64,000 bases of DNA from Bacillus sp. V59.32b. Its GTDB lineage: Bacteria > Bacillota > Bacilli > Bacillales > DSM-1321. Position numbers and translations under genes: made by a program. The notes beneath the pieces were generated by a model that did no database searches, had not been told where the DNA came from, and saw only the letters and a program-made list of their open reading frames with translations. Below, one piece after another: positions 54,641 to 63,602 of this stretch. The stretch is taken from NCBI RefSeq assembly GCF_003429085.1, contig NZ_QVTC01000029.1:1-64000 (forward strand), read 5' to 3'. How positions within the stretch are numbered: position 1 is the first letter of the stretch; the number at the start of each line of letters is the position of its first letter.

Positions 54641-54981
54641 TGGAAGTATTAATGGCAGTTGTAATTGGCATTTTATTCATGAGCGCTACGTACTTGATGC
54701 TTTCAAAAAGCATATTGCGCATTATTATTGGTACCGGATTACTTAGCCATGGCGCTCATTTGCTTATTTTAACGATGGGCGGATTGAAGCGAGGGACGGT
54801 TCCGCTGCTCGGGGAACAAGCTAAATCTTATGTCGATCCTTTGCCACAGGCGCTGATCTTAACGGCCATCGTAATCAGCTTTGGGGTTACTTCCTTCTTT
54901 CTTGTCCTCGCTTACAGGACATACCAAGAGCTTGGAACGGACAATATGGATCAATTGAGGGGAAAAGAAGCTAATGAATAA
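54640..54981 (+). CDS. mrpC: Na+/H+ antiporter subunit MrpC
   Basis: This is a 113-aa three-helix protein homologous to Nuo[29 protein letters not shown] and [29 protein letters not shown], with the [13 protein letters not shown] motif, are conserved. It overlaps mrpD by 8 bp. Confidence 0.95.
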   Translation: MEVLMAVVIGILFMSATYLMLSKSILRIIIGTGLLSHGAHLLILTMGGLKRGTVPLLGEQAKSYVDPLPQALILTAIVISFGVTSFFLVLAYRTYQELGTDNMDQLRGKEANE

Positions 54982-56470
54982 TATCGTTTTCTTGCCTGTT
55001 TTGCTGCCGTTCTTAACAGGCATCATCCTGATTTTCTTTTCAAAAAAGATAAAAGCACAGCGGATTCTGTCCCTGCTTTCTGTAATTCTTGGAATCGTGA
55101 TTTCTATTGTCCTGGTTCGGAATGTCCATCATCAAGGGATTATGGCACTCGAGGTAAGCAGCTGGGAGGCACCGTTTGGAATTGCCATGGTGGCGGACAT
55201 GCTATCCAGCCTGCTTGTGCTTACGACAAGCATGGTCGGAATAGCGATTTTGGTTTATTCGTTTTATTCGATCGGTATTGAAAGAGAAAAATTCTTTTAT
55301 TATCCGGTCTTTCAATTCCTGCTCGTTGGCATTAACGGGGCCTTTTTAACCGGGGATATCTTTAATCTGTTCGTATTCTTTGAAGTAATGCTGATGGCTT
55401 CATATGTCCTGCTGGTATTGGGCGGCACAAAGCCACAGCTTAGGGAATCGTTGAAGTATATTCTTGTGAATGTCATTTCGTCAGCACTTTTTGTCATTAC
55501 CGTTGCCTATCTTTATTCCGTCGTGGGCACGCTGAATATGGCCGATATCAGCAGAAGGATTGCCGAAGCAGGACAGCCGGGCATCATTACAGTTATTGCT
55601 GTTTCCTTTTTGATTGTATTCGGCTTGAAAGGGGCGATTTTCCCTTTGTTTTATTGGCTGCCGGGTTCCTATTACGTTCCGCCCATCCCGGTGATTGCTC
55701 TCTTCGGAGCACTGCTGACCAAGGTCGGTCTCTATTCGATTATGCGCACCTATACGTTGCTTTTCTACCATGATCAGGGCTATACACACGAACTTCTTGG
55801 GATTCTTGCCATCCCAACGATTATCGTTGGTGTCATCGGGGCGGTTGGCTATTGGGATCTAAAGAAAATCATTATCTATAATATCGTGATTGCTGTGGGG
55901 GTTATCGCGTTCGGAATCTCTTTAATGAATGAACAAGGGTTGTCTGGTTCGATCTTTTATATGATTCATGACATCATCATCAAAGCAGCTTTGTTTCTTT
56001 TGATCGGGGTCATGATTAAGATAACGGGCACCAGCAACCTGCGTGAAATCAGCGGGTTGCTCAATTCCTATCCTTTCCTCGGCTGGACATTTTTTATCGC
56101 CGCCCTTTCGCTTGCCGGCATCCCGCCATTTTCCGGATTTACCGGTAAGCTGTTACTGCTGCGAGGAGCTGTAAGTGGAGGGGAATATGTTGGTTTTGCG
56201 GTGATTCTTCTTTCTAGTTTAATGATGCTCTACTCTGTCATGAAAATTTTCATCAATGGTTTTTGGGGGCCCCCCTCTCCCTCCCGGCCACGTCCATACG
56301 CGGATGCCGATCGTGTGCTAGTCAAACGGCTTTTGTTTCCGGCTGCTCTCCTTGTTGCGGTATCGATTGTCTACGGTGTTGCTGCGGAGGCGGTCTACCC
56401 ATTCATTTCCCAAGCAACGGAGACGCTAATGCAGCCCGACATTTATATCAATGCGGTTTTAAAGGAGTAA
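54974..56470 (+). CDS. mrpD: Na+/H+ antiporter subunit MrpD
   Basis: This is a 498-aa NuoM/N-like antiporter subunit with 14 helices. [25 protein letters not shown] holds the conserved Glu. [34 protein letters not shown] holds a conserved Lys, and [14 protein letters not shown] the His/Lys of the second path. Near residue 430 the loop reads [19 protein letters not shown], encoded by an unusually C-rich stretch at 56265-56300. The frame is intact. Confidence 0.95.
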   Translation: MNNIVFLPVLLPFLTGIILIFFSKKIKAQRILSLLSVILGIVISIVLVRNVHHQGIMALEVSSWEAPFGIAMVADMLSSLLVLTTSMVGIAILVYSFYSIGIEREKFFYYPVFQFLLVGINGAFLTGDIFNLFVFFEVMLMASYVLLVLGGTKPQLRESLKYILVNVISSALFVITVAYLYSVVGTLNMADISRRIAEAGQPGIITVIAVSFLIVFGLKGAIFPLFYWLPGSYYVPPIPVIALFGALLTKVGLYSIMRTYTLLFYHDQGYTHELLGILAIPTIIVGVIGAVGYWDLKKIIIYNIVIAVGVIAFGISLMNEQGLSGSIFYMIHDIIIKAALFLLIGVMIKITGTSNLREISGLLNSYPFLGWTFFIAALSLAGIPPFSGFTGKLLLLRGAVSGGEYVGFAVILLSSLMMLYSVMKIFINGFWGPPSPSRPRPYADADRVLVKRLLFPAALLVAVSIVYGVAAEAVYPFISQATETLMQPDIYINAVLKE

Positions 56471-56474
56471 TTTT

Positions 56475-56951
56475 ATGGCCTTTCAAATATTGTTGAACGT
56501 GTTCCTTGCTTTTATATGGATGTTTTTAAAAAATGAATATACCGGGACCACCTTTTTAGTCGGTTATTTCTTTGGTCTGCTGATAATCTTGGGCATCCGA
56601 AGGTTTTTCGACAGCAGGTTCTATTTACTGCGTGTCTTTGCGGTTGTGAAACTGATCCTTATTTTCACCAGGGAGCTGATTCTTTCCAATATTTCAGTGC
56701 TAAAGGTCATTCTCAGACCAAAGCTGGATATCCGGCCGGGCATCTTTGCCCTTGAGACGGAACTGGAGAAGGATTGGGAGATCACCATTCTCGCAAACCT
56801 GATCACGTTAACACCGGGTACTCTCGTAGTGGATGTTTCTCCCGACAATAAAACGCTCTATATCCATGCCATGGATATCGCTGATAAAGAAGAAGCAATC
56901 CAGGATATTAAAGGTTCGTTCGAAAAAGCGATTATGGAGGTGAGCAAGTAA
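56475..56951 (+). CDS. mrpE: Na+/H+ antiporter subunit MrpE
   Basis: This is a 158-aa protein with two N-terminal helices (FQILLNVFLAFIWMFLK and TFLVGYFFGLLIILGIRRF) and a cytoplasmic domain with LDIRPGIFALETEL and TLTPGTLVVDVSPD, typical of MnhE. The ATG starts 4 bp after the mrpD stop, and its TAATG is shared with mrpF. Confidence 0.95.
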   Translation: MAFQILLNVFLAFIWMFLKNEYTGTTFLVGYFFGLLIILGIRRFFDSRFYLLRVFAVVKLILIFTRELILSNISVLKVILRPKLDIRPGIFALETELEKDWEITILANLITLTPGTLVVDVSPDNKTLYIHAMDIADKEEAIQDIKGSFEKAIMEVSK

Positions 56952-57235
56952 TGTTTGAGATTGTTTTGCAGATTTCCCTGCTTTGTGTCTCCATCTCCAT
57001 GCTTGGCCTCCTATACAGGTTAATTAAAGGTCCCACCGTTCCCGACAGAGTAGTGGCCTTAGACGCAATGGGCATAAACCTAATTGCGATTATGGCGCTA
57101 ACTTCCATGCTCCTGGATACAACCGCTTACCTGGAAGGCATTCTTTTATTAGGGATCCTTTCGTTTATCGGAACCGTTGCGTTCTCGAAATTCATAGAGA
57201 AAGGGGAAGTAATCGAAAATGACCGAGATCTTTAA
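56951..57235 (+). CDS. mrpF: Na+/H+ antiporter subunit MrpF
   Basis: This is a 94-aa three-helix subunit. YRLIKGPTVPDRVVALDAMGINLIAIMAL is the MnhF signature, with the conserved PDRVVALD. In B. subtilis MrpF has also been linked to bile salt efflux. It overlaps mrpG by 17 bp. Confidence 0.95.
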   Translation: MFEIVLQISLLCVSISMLGLLYRLIKGPTVPDRVVALDAMGINLIAIMALTSMLLDTTAYLEGILLLGILSFIGTVAFSKFIEKGEVIENDRDL

Positions 57236-57587
57236 ATTCATTTCAGGAGCATTTATCTTGCTGGGTGCCTTCCTATCGCTAGTATCGGCGTTCGGCATCA
57301 TCAGACTCCCTGACGTCTATACACGTAACCATGCAGCCTCGAAAACTTCAACACTAGGAATTATGTTGCTGCTGACCGGCACATTTATTTTTTTCTTTGT
57401 GGAACATGGCCATTTTAATTCGAGAATCTTACTTGGCATATTTTTTATCTTCATGACCGCTCCGGTTGCCGGCCATCTGATCAGCCGGGCTGCCTATAAT
57501 ACGGACGTTAAGCTTTGGGATCAGAGCGTTGAGGATGACTTGAAGGAGAGCCGGGAATCAAAGCCTTCCCTGATTGAGAGGGAATAA
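57219..57587 (+). CDS. mrpG: Na+/H+ antiporter subunit MrpG
   Basis: This is a 122-aa three-helix subunit. FGIIRLPDVYTRNHAASKTSTLGIMLLL and TAPVAGHLISRAAY are the MnhG motifs. It is the last gene of the mrp operon and is followed by a strong terminator. Confidence 0.95.
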   Translation: MTEIFKFISGAFILLGAFLSLVSAFGIIRLPDVYTRNHAASKTSTLGIMLLLTGTFIFFFVEHGHFNSRILLGIFFIFMTAPVAGHLISRAAYNTDVKLWDQSVEDDLKESRESKPSLIERE

Positions 57588-57625
57588 TTGGTTATAAATA
57601 CTTTATTTGTAGTCCCTTTGGTACC

Positions 57626-57660
57626 AAAAGATGCAGACGCCTAAGCGTCTGCATCTTTTT
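57626..57660. terminator. Bidirectional terminator between mrpG and yuxO
   Basis: AAAAGATGCAGACGC pairs perfectly with GCGTCTGCATCTTTT around a four-base loop. The yuxO stop codon lies in this hairpin. Confidence 0.9.
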
Positions 57661-58039
57661 TAATGGAGATTACCGCAAGGGTACAACGGGATACGCTGAT
57701 CAGTCTCTCTTCTTCGTCACGGATTTTTATATCCCATACCATCGTTGTTTTCCCTTGATGCAGAACATTCCCTTCCGCCGTCACTACGCCATTTCTTTTT
57801 CCGCGGATATGGTTCGCGTTTATTTCAAGGCCGACGACCGCTTCCTTCTCTTTGTCCACCAATTCAAAACCCCCAATGCTCGCCACTGTCTCAGCAAGGG
57901 CCACGGAAGCGCCACCATGAAGCAGGCCGAATGGCTGCCAGGTCCTCTCATCGACCGGCATCGTCGCGATCACCTTGCCCTCCCGCAGCTCGGTAATCTC
58001 TATTCCCAATGTGTTCATTAATGTTTTTTCAAGGTTCAT
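57641..58039 (-). CDS. yuxO: Hotdog thioesterase YuxO
   Basis: This is a 132-aa PaaI-type hotdog-fold thioesterase. PFGLLHGGASVALAETVASIGGF contains the HGG and the catalytic Glu or Asp helix, and GLEINANHIRGKRNG follows. It would hydrolyse an acyl-CoA, possibly 1,4-dihydroxy-2-naphthoyl-CoA or an aromatic acyl-CoA. In B. subtilis yuxO is cotranscribed with comA, but no com genes are present here. Confidence 0.9.
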   Translation of the reverse strand: MNLEKTLMNTLGIEITELREGKVIATMPVDERTWQPFGLLHGGASVALAETVASIGGFELVDKEKEAVVGLEINANHIRGKRNGVVTAEGNVLHQGKTTMVWDIKIRDEEERLISVSRCTLAVISIKKDADA

Positions 58040-58138
58040 TTCGGTTCTCCTTCTCTATCTTTTTTTAAATTGGTTCTTCATTCCCTCTCAAAAACCCTTC
58101 TTTTCAGACGATTTTTTTCACAAGGCTGAGCGGGCAGT

Positions 58139-58174
58139 AAAAAAACCGAAGCCTGTAAAAAGCTTCGGTTTTTT
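58139..58174 (-). terminator. Terminator after pepA
   Basis: AAAAACCGAAGC pairs with GCTTCGGTTTTTT at the 3' side of the aminopeptidase gene. Confidence 0.9.
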
Positions 58175-58175
58175 A

Positions 58176-59681
58176 TTACTCTTTTTCCGCTGTAAATCTT
58201 TCCACCAAAAGCGCCAGAGTCCTTGCCATCACTCCTGTAGCGCCGGCTGTGCCTAAATCAGAAGCATTGCTTGTTGTAGCAGTTCCGGCAATATCAAGAT
58301 GCACCCAAGGTGTACGTTCGGCAAATTCTCCGATAAACGCTCCCCCCATGATAGCGTGGCCCGCACTTCCCGGTGAGTTGTTCAAATCCGCTATCTTGCT
58401 TCCGCGCACGCGTTCCTTGTCTTTCTCCGTAATCGGAAGACGCCACATCGGTTCCCCCGCTTCAAAGGAAGCTTCCAGTACCTGTTCAAAGAATTCCTCA
58501 TTATTGGTCATCGCGCCGGTCATTTCATTCCCTAACGCTGTGATGACACCGCCCGTCAATGTAGCAACATCGACCAAGTAATCTGCTCCATGTTGCTTCG
58601 CATATGTAACGGCGTCAGCAAGGACAAGGCGTCCCTCTGCATCGGTGTTCAGCACTTCAATCGTTTTCCCGCTCATTGAGATAATGACATCATCCGGCTT
58701 GAACGCATTTCCGCTGATCATGTTATCTGTGGAAGGGATGACAGCGACCACATTTTGTTCCGGTTTTAATTCCCCGATGATTTCCATGGCGCCCAAAACG
58801 GATGCCGCGCCGCCCATATCCGTTTTCATCCCGACGATGCCGGCTTTGGTTTTAATCGAGTATCCTCCCGTATCGAAGGTAACTCCTTTACCGACAAGAC
58901 CGATAACGTCCTTCCACTCTTCCTTGCCTTGATATTTCAGAACGATCATTTTCGGAGCCTCTGTTGATCCCTGGTTAACCGCTAGCATGGCTCCCATGCC
59001 AAGCTTAAGCATTTCTTCTTTCTCAAGGATTTCCGCTTCAAAACCATAGCGTTCAGAAAGCTTTAATGCGTAATTGGCGAGATCGGTAGCTGTAAGCAAA
59101 TTACCGGGAGTGTTTACCAAATCTCTCGCCGAATTTGTAGCTCTTCCGAACACATGGCCTACCGTTAAGGAAGCTGAAATCTCCTCTTCATCGGCTTCGC
59201 TATAGATTGTGACCGCCTCAATTGCTTTATCGACTTCATTTGATTTTTGCTTATAACCCGCAAATTCATAGGCTGAAAGTGCCAATGCCTCGCCGAAAGC
59301 ATGGGCCGTGTCTAACGCATCCACATTTGCTGTCGTGAATGTATCCAGTGCCAAGGACACATTAGTTAATTTGGAGCCTTTCAAGAACTTAACAGCCTTA
59401 CCAAACGCTTCTCTCAGGCTTTCAAACGTCAGTTCTTTTTCCTTTCCTAAACCTACGAAAATCAATCTCTTTGCTCCAAGGCGCCCGAGGGTATGTACTT
59501 TGGCTACTGATTTCTTTTTGGAAGAAATCTCTCCTTCCTTTACCAACTCCGTCAACTGACCGTCTAGCTTTTCATCTGCAGCCTGTGCCACTCCTTCCAG
59601 CTTGACCGGTTTATCAAAAACGCCCATCAGGAGACATTCCTGTTTATCATCTAAGTTAATGTTCTTTTGAACAGCAAACAT
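58176..59681 (-). CDS. pepA: Leucyl aminopeptidase (YuiE)
   Basis: This is a 501-aa cytosolic M17 metallopeptidase removing N-terminal residues from peptides. Metal and active-site residues lie in [20 protein letters not shown] (Lys and Asp), [14 protein letters not shown] and the diagnostic [16 protein letters not shown]. The N-terminal macro-like domain covers residues 1-170. The ATG at 59681 ([11 protein letters not shown]), with GGAGG upstream, is preferred over an extension to 59708. The length matches B. subtilis YuiE. Confidence 0.95.
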   Translation of the reverse strand: MFAVQKNINLDDKQECLLMGVFDKPVKLEGVAQAADEKLDGQLTELVKEGEISSKKKSVAKVHTLGRLGAKRLIFVGLGKEKELTFESLREAFGKAVKFLKGSKLTNVSLALDTFTTANVDALDTAHAFGEALALSAYEFAGYKQKSNEVDKAIEAVTIYSEADEEEISASLTVGHVFGRATNSARDLVNTPGNLLTATDLANYALKLSERYGFEAEILEKEEMLKLGMGAMLAVNQGSTEAPKMIVLKYQGKEEWKDVIGLVGKGVTFDTGGYSIKTKAGIVGMKTDMGGAASVLGAMEIIGELKPEQNVVAVIPSTDNMISGNAFKPDDVIISMSGKTIEVLNTDAEGRLVLADAVTYAKQHGADYLVDVATLTGGVITALGNEMTGAMTNNEEFFEQVLEASFEAGEPMWRLPITEKDKERVRGSKIADLNNSPGSAGHAIMGGAFIGEFAERTPWVHLDIAGTATTSNASDLGTAGATGVMARTLALLVERFTAEKE

Positions 59682-59922
59682 TGTTCTACCTCCAAACTTT
59701 TCTTTCATACATTATATCGAAGTTACCATCAATTATGAAATTTCACTTCATCTAAAAATTTTATAAGTAAAAAAGATTTTTTCTGATTTACGTTTAGTGT
59801 GTATCCAATTAGTTTAAAGACAATATATCTATGGAATCAGAGGCGTAATCAGAAAAGATTATGGAAAAACTATTCAAAAACCTCTGCAATGAAGAATAAC
59901 TAGTGGAAAGTAGGTTGGTCGC

Positions 59923-60405
59923 ATGGAAATGTTTTTGAATTTCTCTTTGGTCGCATCCTTGACGGCGATTTTTTTCGCTCAATTCGTTAAGGTGCCGATT
60001 CAATATATCGCCCTTAGAAAGTTGGATTGGTCGCTGCTCACCTCCACCGGAGGAATGCCCAGCTCCCATTCTGCGGCGGTGACAGCACTGGCAACAGGCG
60101 TGGGACTGGAAGCCGGGATGACCTCTCCTGTATTCGCGGTTGCATTGATATTTGCTATCATTACGATGTTCGATGCCACAGGGGTAAGGCGTCAGGCAGG
60201 TGAGCAGGCTGCGGTACTGAATAAGCTTGTTGCGGACTTCAATGTATTTGTTTCGGAAGCAAAAAAATGGCAAAATAAAGAAGAGGGGCAAAAGCAAAGA
60301 AAGCTAAAAGAGCTGCTTGGCCATAAGCCGATTGAAGTATTTTTTGGCGGGCTGACAGGAATCTTTATCGCACTTTTTCTTCATTTTTTTATTTTTAAAG
60401 GGTAG
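59923..60405 (+). CDS. yuiD: Divergent PAP2-family membrane protein YuiD
   Basis: This is a 160-aa protein with about four helices of the DUF212 family, related to acid phosphatase/vanadium haloperoxidases. STGGMPSSHSAAVTALATGVGLEAG holds the SSHS motif and MFDATGVRRQAGEQAAVLNKL the second conserved segment. Function is unknown. The gene is followed 10 bp later by the BtuF-like gene in the same direction. Confidence 0.9.
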   Translation: MEMFLNFSLVASLTAIFFAQFVKVPIQYIALRKLDWSLLTSTGGMPSSHSAAVTALATGVGLEAGMTSPVFAVALIFAIITMFDATGVRRQAGEQAAVLNKLVADFNVFVSEAKKWQNKEEGQKQRKLKELLGHKPIEVFFGGLTGIFIALFLHFFIFKG

Positions 60406-60415
60406 GTGAATCTAT

Positions 60416-61213
60416 GTGAGGATTATCTCAATATGTCCCAGCAATACCGAACTTTGCGCCTATCTTGGTATCGAAGACCAACTGATCGCAGTTGATGATT
60501 ATTCTGACTGGCCCGAAATCGTCGCCAGCCTGCCTAAATTAGGTCCAGATTTATCGATCAACATAGACCGGGTTCAAGAACTGCAGCCAGACTTGGTGTT
60601 AGCCTCCTTAAGCGTGCCAGGGATGGAAAAGAACGTTAAACAGTTGGAGGAAAGAAATATTCCCCATATTGTGCTGAACCCGCAGTCCCTTGAGGATATA
60701 GCCAATGATTTAAAGATATTGGGGGAAGCTGTAGGTAAAAAACAACAAGCCGTACAAAAAGCGGAAGAGTTTTTAAATATAATCGGACAATTTAAAAAGG
60801 TTTCCGCTACGATTGCAAACAAGCCTTCGCTTTACTGGGAATGGTGGCCGAATCCGCTATTCAGCCCCGGAGGCATTAACTGGTTGACTGAAATAAGCCG
60901 GCTAGCGGGGGCTTATAACCTGTTAGAAGATATCGAGCTTGCAAGCGTCCAGGTGTCACCCGAAGAGATCATTAAACGCAATCCCGACTTTATTTGCCTC
61001 GCATGGGTTGGCGTTCCCGAAGAAAAAGTCAGACCCGCGCTGGTAAAAAAACGCAAAGGCTGGGATGAGATGGATGCCGTTAAAAGTGACAAAATCCTCA
61101 TTCTTGAAGAACCTCTATACTGTCGGCCATCCCCTCGCCTGATCGAAGGCTTGACTAAACTTGCAAAAAGGCTTCATCCCGAAAAATATAGGGCGTTAGA
61201 AATACATTTTTAA
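60416..61213 (+). CDS. BtuF-like cobalamin/metal-binding protein without signal peptide
   Basis: This 265-aa protein has the periplasmic-binding-protein type III fold (Peripla_BP_2). RIISICPSNTELCAYLGIEDQLIAVDDYSDWP at the N-terminus, LGPDLSINIDRVQELQPDLVLAS, and YWEWWPNPLFSPGGINWL are typical of BtuF relatives. It starts at GTG 60416 directly with the fold, so it lacks a signal peptide or lipobox and should stay in the cytoplasm, unlike ABC-transporter binding proteins. No permease or ATPase gene is adjacent. It probably forms an operon with yuiD. Confidence 0.85.
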   Translation: MRIISICPSNTELCAYLGIEDQLIAVDDYSDWPEIVASLPKLGPDLSINIDRVQELQPDLVLASLSVPGMEKNVKQLEERNIPHIVLNPQSLEDIANDLKILGEAVGKKQQAVQKAEEFLNIIGQFKKVSATIANKPSLYWEWWPNPLFSPGGINWLTEISRLAGAYNLLEDIELASVQVSPEEIIKRNPDFICLAWVGVPEEKVRPALVKKRKGWDEMDAVKSDKILILEEPLYCRPSPRLIEGLTKLAKRLHPEKYRALEIHF

Positions 61214-61223
61214 GCAACACCAT

Positions 61224-61256
61224 AAAACCTTGCCCCGAAATTGGAGCAAGGTTTTT
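61224..61256 (+). terminator. Terminator after BtuF-like gene
   Basis: AAAACCTTGC pairs with GCAAGGTTTT around a 12-base loop containing CC/GG, followed by T. Confidence 0.85.
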
Positions 61257-61378
61257 GCTGGTAAATAAGTATTAGCCTTTTCACTTTGGAAATAGACTAT
61301 ATAAGTTGAATTTATGAATTTAAAGTTGTTAATCAATATTTTTGGCTCATTCATGTGAAACCTATATAGAATTGAAGG

Positions 61379-62059
61379 CTATTTTTTCGCCTTCCTGGTA
61401 TATTGCTGGCGGAAAACCTGCATGTCTTTATCTTCATTCAATGCGGTCAATTCTTGCTCGGATAATCGTCCGTTTCCTTTCTTCACTATGTATACGTCCA
61501 ATGTCTTTTTTCCCCAATCATTATATACTTCATCGACGGTATCATAATAAAGGTCCAATTTGTTTCCTTTTATGGCTCCGCCTTTATCCGCAACGACTCC
61601 AAAACCATAATGCGGAATGAAGAGGATCGTCCCCACCGGAAATACTGTTAAGTCCGCCGCAACGGTAGAATACAAATCGCGTTTTACTTTTACACCCGAG
61701 TATGTGATTCCATAAGAAGGACTATCTGGATTCTTTCCAGTAGATTCATACCCTGCTGTGTAACCGGTTGCCACAACCTTATGCTTGGGATATTCGGAAA
61801 AGTCCAAAGATTCCTCAATTGATTTCTGTTCCGTAACCGAAGTCACCGTTTCATTCATGTTATCAACCTGCAATGCTTTAAAACCAAGATTATCGTTCCG
61901 ATTTCTATTTACAGTTGGTTCCTTCTTAAAAGAATTATATCTTTCTGTCATGTACATACTTGCGTCGACTCCGGTAATGTGAACGAAAGTAGTATGAAGT
62001 GCCAATATAAATAACAATATAATAGCGACCCTTTTACATATGCTTTTTATTTTTTTCAT
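61379..62059 (-). CDS. yuiC: 3D-domain cell wall protein YuiC
   Basis: This is a 226-aa protein with an N-terminal membrane or signal segment ([18 protein letters not shown]), a linker and a C-terminal 3D domain. The three Asp motifs are [22 protein letters not shown] and KLDLYYD, the MltA-like lytic transglycosylase fold. B. subtilis YuiC is a stationary-phase muralytic enzyme. The ATG at 62059 is preferred over a GTG at 62074 that overlaps the GAGGAG ribosome site. Confidence 0.85.
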   Translation of the reverse strand: MKKIKSICKRVAIILLFILALHTTFVHITGVDASMYMTERYNSFKKEPTVNRNRNDNLGFKALQVDNMNETVTSVTEQKSIEESLDFSEYPKHKVVATGYTAGYESTGKNPDSPSYGITYSGVKVKRDLYSTVAADLTVFPVGTILFIPHYGFGVVADKGGAIKGNKLDLYYDTVDEVYNDWGKKTLDVYIVKKGNGRLSEQELTALNEDKDMQVFRQQYTRKAKK

Positions 62060-62211
62060 ATAAAATTTTTTCACTCCTCACAAGAATATTACTTTCCCAA
62101 AAAACAGAGAAGTATTCCTATGAGCGCGAATTATTTTTTTAGTATAACAAGCAAAGTCAGGAAAAAGAGCGAAAAAAAAGGCTTGCATATGACATGCAGC
62201 CTGACTTTTCC

Positions 62212-62529
62212 CTAAAACATTCGGTATCCCATTTTTCGCAACAATTTTATGACAAATCCAGCTAAAATTGCACCGGCAAGTCCGCTTAGCAAGATGATAA
62301 TATCAGCAGTATGTAATGCTGAAAAATTCTCCCCAAGCTGTCCAAAAGAATCACCCGGATTCCTGAAGTACTCAATTAATTTCACTTTATTAACGATTGA
62401 AATGGCTACTAAAGGAAATATAAAAACCATAATCCAAGAAGAGCGAAAAAGCATATTCAGCAAAAAGCCGATTCCAAAGAATAAAACAAAAAATAAAAGC
62501 ACGGATATAAGTAAAATAGGTATAGACAT
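62212..62529 (-). CDS. yuiB: Membrane protein YuiB
   Basis: This is a 105-aa protein with three helices (PILLISVLLFFVLFFGIGFLL, IMVFIFPLVAISIVNKV and TADIIILLSGLAGAILAGFV), matching B. subtilis YuiB in size and place. Function is unknown. The ATG at 62529 follows GGGAGGGG. The 21-codon extension to 62592 is rejected. Confidence 0.85.
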   Translation of the reverse strand: MSIPILLISVLLFFVLFFGIGFLLNMLFRSSWIMVFIFPLVAISIVNKVKLIEYFRNPGDSFGQLGENFSALHTADIIILLSGLAGAILAGFVIKLLRKMGYRMF

Positions 62530-62619
62530 CTGTACTAGCCCCTCCCTAAGAAGCATCATTACTAGTGTACTTAATGAGGAGGGGCTCGTCAATATTGTAT
62601 ACTTTAACCCTTTTCTTTT

Positions 62620-62739
62620 TTAGTTATCTTGTTTTTTTCCGCTTCCTCCGCAGCAGGAACAGGTTTCTGAGCCACCGAGTAGTAGCTGGAAATATCCTTT
62701 TCCCGAACAATAGTCGCATTCATTATTTTTAATTATCAT
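62620..62739 (-). CDS. yuiA: YuiA-family zinc-ribbon-like small protein
   Basis: This is a 39-aa protein with two DnaJ-like CxxCxGxG-type motifs: CDYCSGKGY and CSCCGGSG, giving four cysteines for a metal site. It is the yuiA homologue by sequence and by its place between yuiB and yumB. The ATG at 62739 follows AAGGGTG. The 25-codon extension to 62814 has no ribosome site. Confidence 0.85.
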   Translation of the reverse strand: MIIKNNECDYCSGKGYFQLLLGGSETCSCCGGSGKKQDN

Positions 62740-63602
62740 AAAAATCACCCTTCGAATAAAAAGTTTTAATTTTCTGATAATATAACAAAAATGTTCAAAA
62801 ATGAAAAATCCCATAACTATTTATGTAAACGGATACATATATCATTTTCTTCTATTAGCTTTATTTTTATCCAGTTTACTGAAAATTGCAAATACTTTTA
62901 TATGTCATATAAACAAACTGGTTTCCCGGATTCAAGCCGTCTAAAAGGGTCCCCTCATGGTTTCTTACTTAAAAGAAAGTAGTTGTCCGAGCATCAGCGA
63001 GCGTGTTCTTTCTCGCGCAATTATTCATTAACTGAATCAATTTCATAAATTTCACTCTTAGAGCCCCAATGGTTCTGAAACGCAAAAAAGGAGCACCTCC
63101 CCAAAATGTCGAAATGAGTAAGTTACCACCAAGGTCCATTTTGACATCGTTACGTTCATTTATAATGCTTCATTTGTATCCATGCTCAGTTAAGTTAACA
63201 AAATATACGCTGTGTTAGTACTCACTCCTGATTTCCAAACGGGTTTCTTTTCGCTGCAGGCGGCGACTCCTCGAAAATGCATACGCATTTTCTCGTGCGG
63301 TGACTATTCATGGATGATGATTCAACGTCCTGCGGGAAAGCGTGGCCAGGTGAGACCCCGCAGGAGCGAAGCAACGAGGAGGCTCGCGGACCGCCCGCGG
63401 AAAGCGTCCGCCTGTAGCGGAAATCAACAGCCAATTTCAACAGGTACAACCTTAAGAAAATTTTTAAGTAATTAATATTCAGTTGGTCTGTGTTTCTTTA
63501 TAAAAAGGAATTATGAAATTGATTCAACTAAGTAAACATTCATACGCATAAAATTAAAAAACTGCCAAGGAATAATCCCCGGCAGTCGTTCATGATTTAA
63601 TA
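62740..63602. other. Long intergenic region with relic ORF and dispersed repeat
   Basis: No intact gene in 863 bp. On the minus strand 62969-63139 an open frame of 56 codons (MDLGGNLLISTFWGGAPFLR and onward to ARTTTFF) has protein-like content but no ribosome site and no family I recognise. It may be a fragment of an insertion sequence or lost gene. A dispersed repeat occupies 63243-63428, and a weak hairpin ACTGCC / GGCAGT at 63561-63586 follows the NDH-2 gene. Confidence 0.4.
63243..63428 (-). repeat. Core-type dispersed repeat, 186 bp
   Basis: On the minus strand it begins GTTGATTTCCGCTACAGGCG and ends CGCCGCCTGCAGCGAAAAG followed by AAAC, giving imperfect terminal repeats of about 25 bp (CGCTACAGGCGG against CGCTGCAGGCGG). 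It shares GCTTTCCGCGG, CCGCAGGACGTTGAATCATC and the AAAATGCGTATGCATTTTC hairpin with the MITEs and with 30056-30306, but lacks GGCTCTGTTAAA ends. It contains no gene. Confidence 0.75.

Noticed and set aside
55672-56300. Frameshift or assembly error in mrpD at the C-rich stretch
   Set aside because: The frame remains open with the conserved C-terminal helix, so no change is needed, though the loop is unusual.
63212-63475. 87-aa ORF across the 63243 repeat
   Set aside because: It runs through repeat sequence and flanks with no ribosome binding site or family match. Repeat-derived reading frames are a common false annotation.
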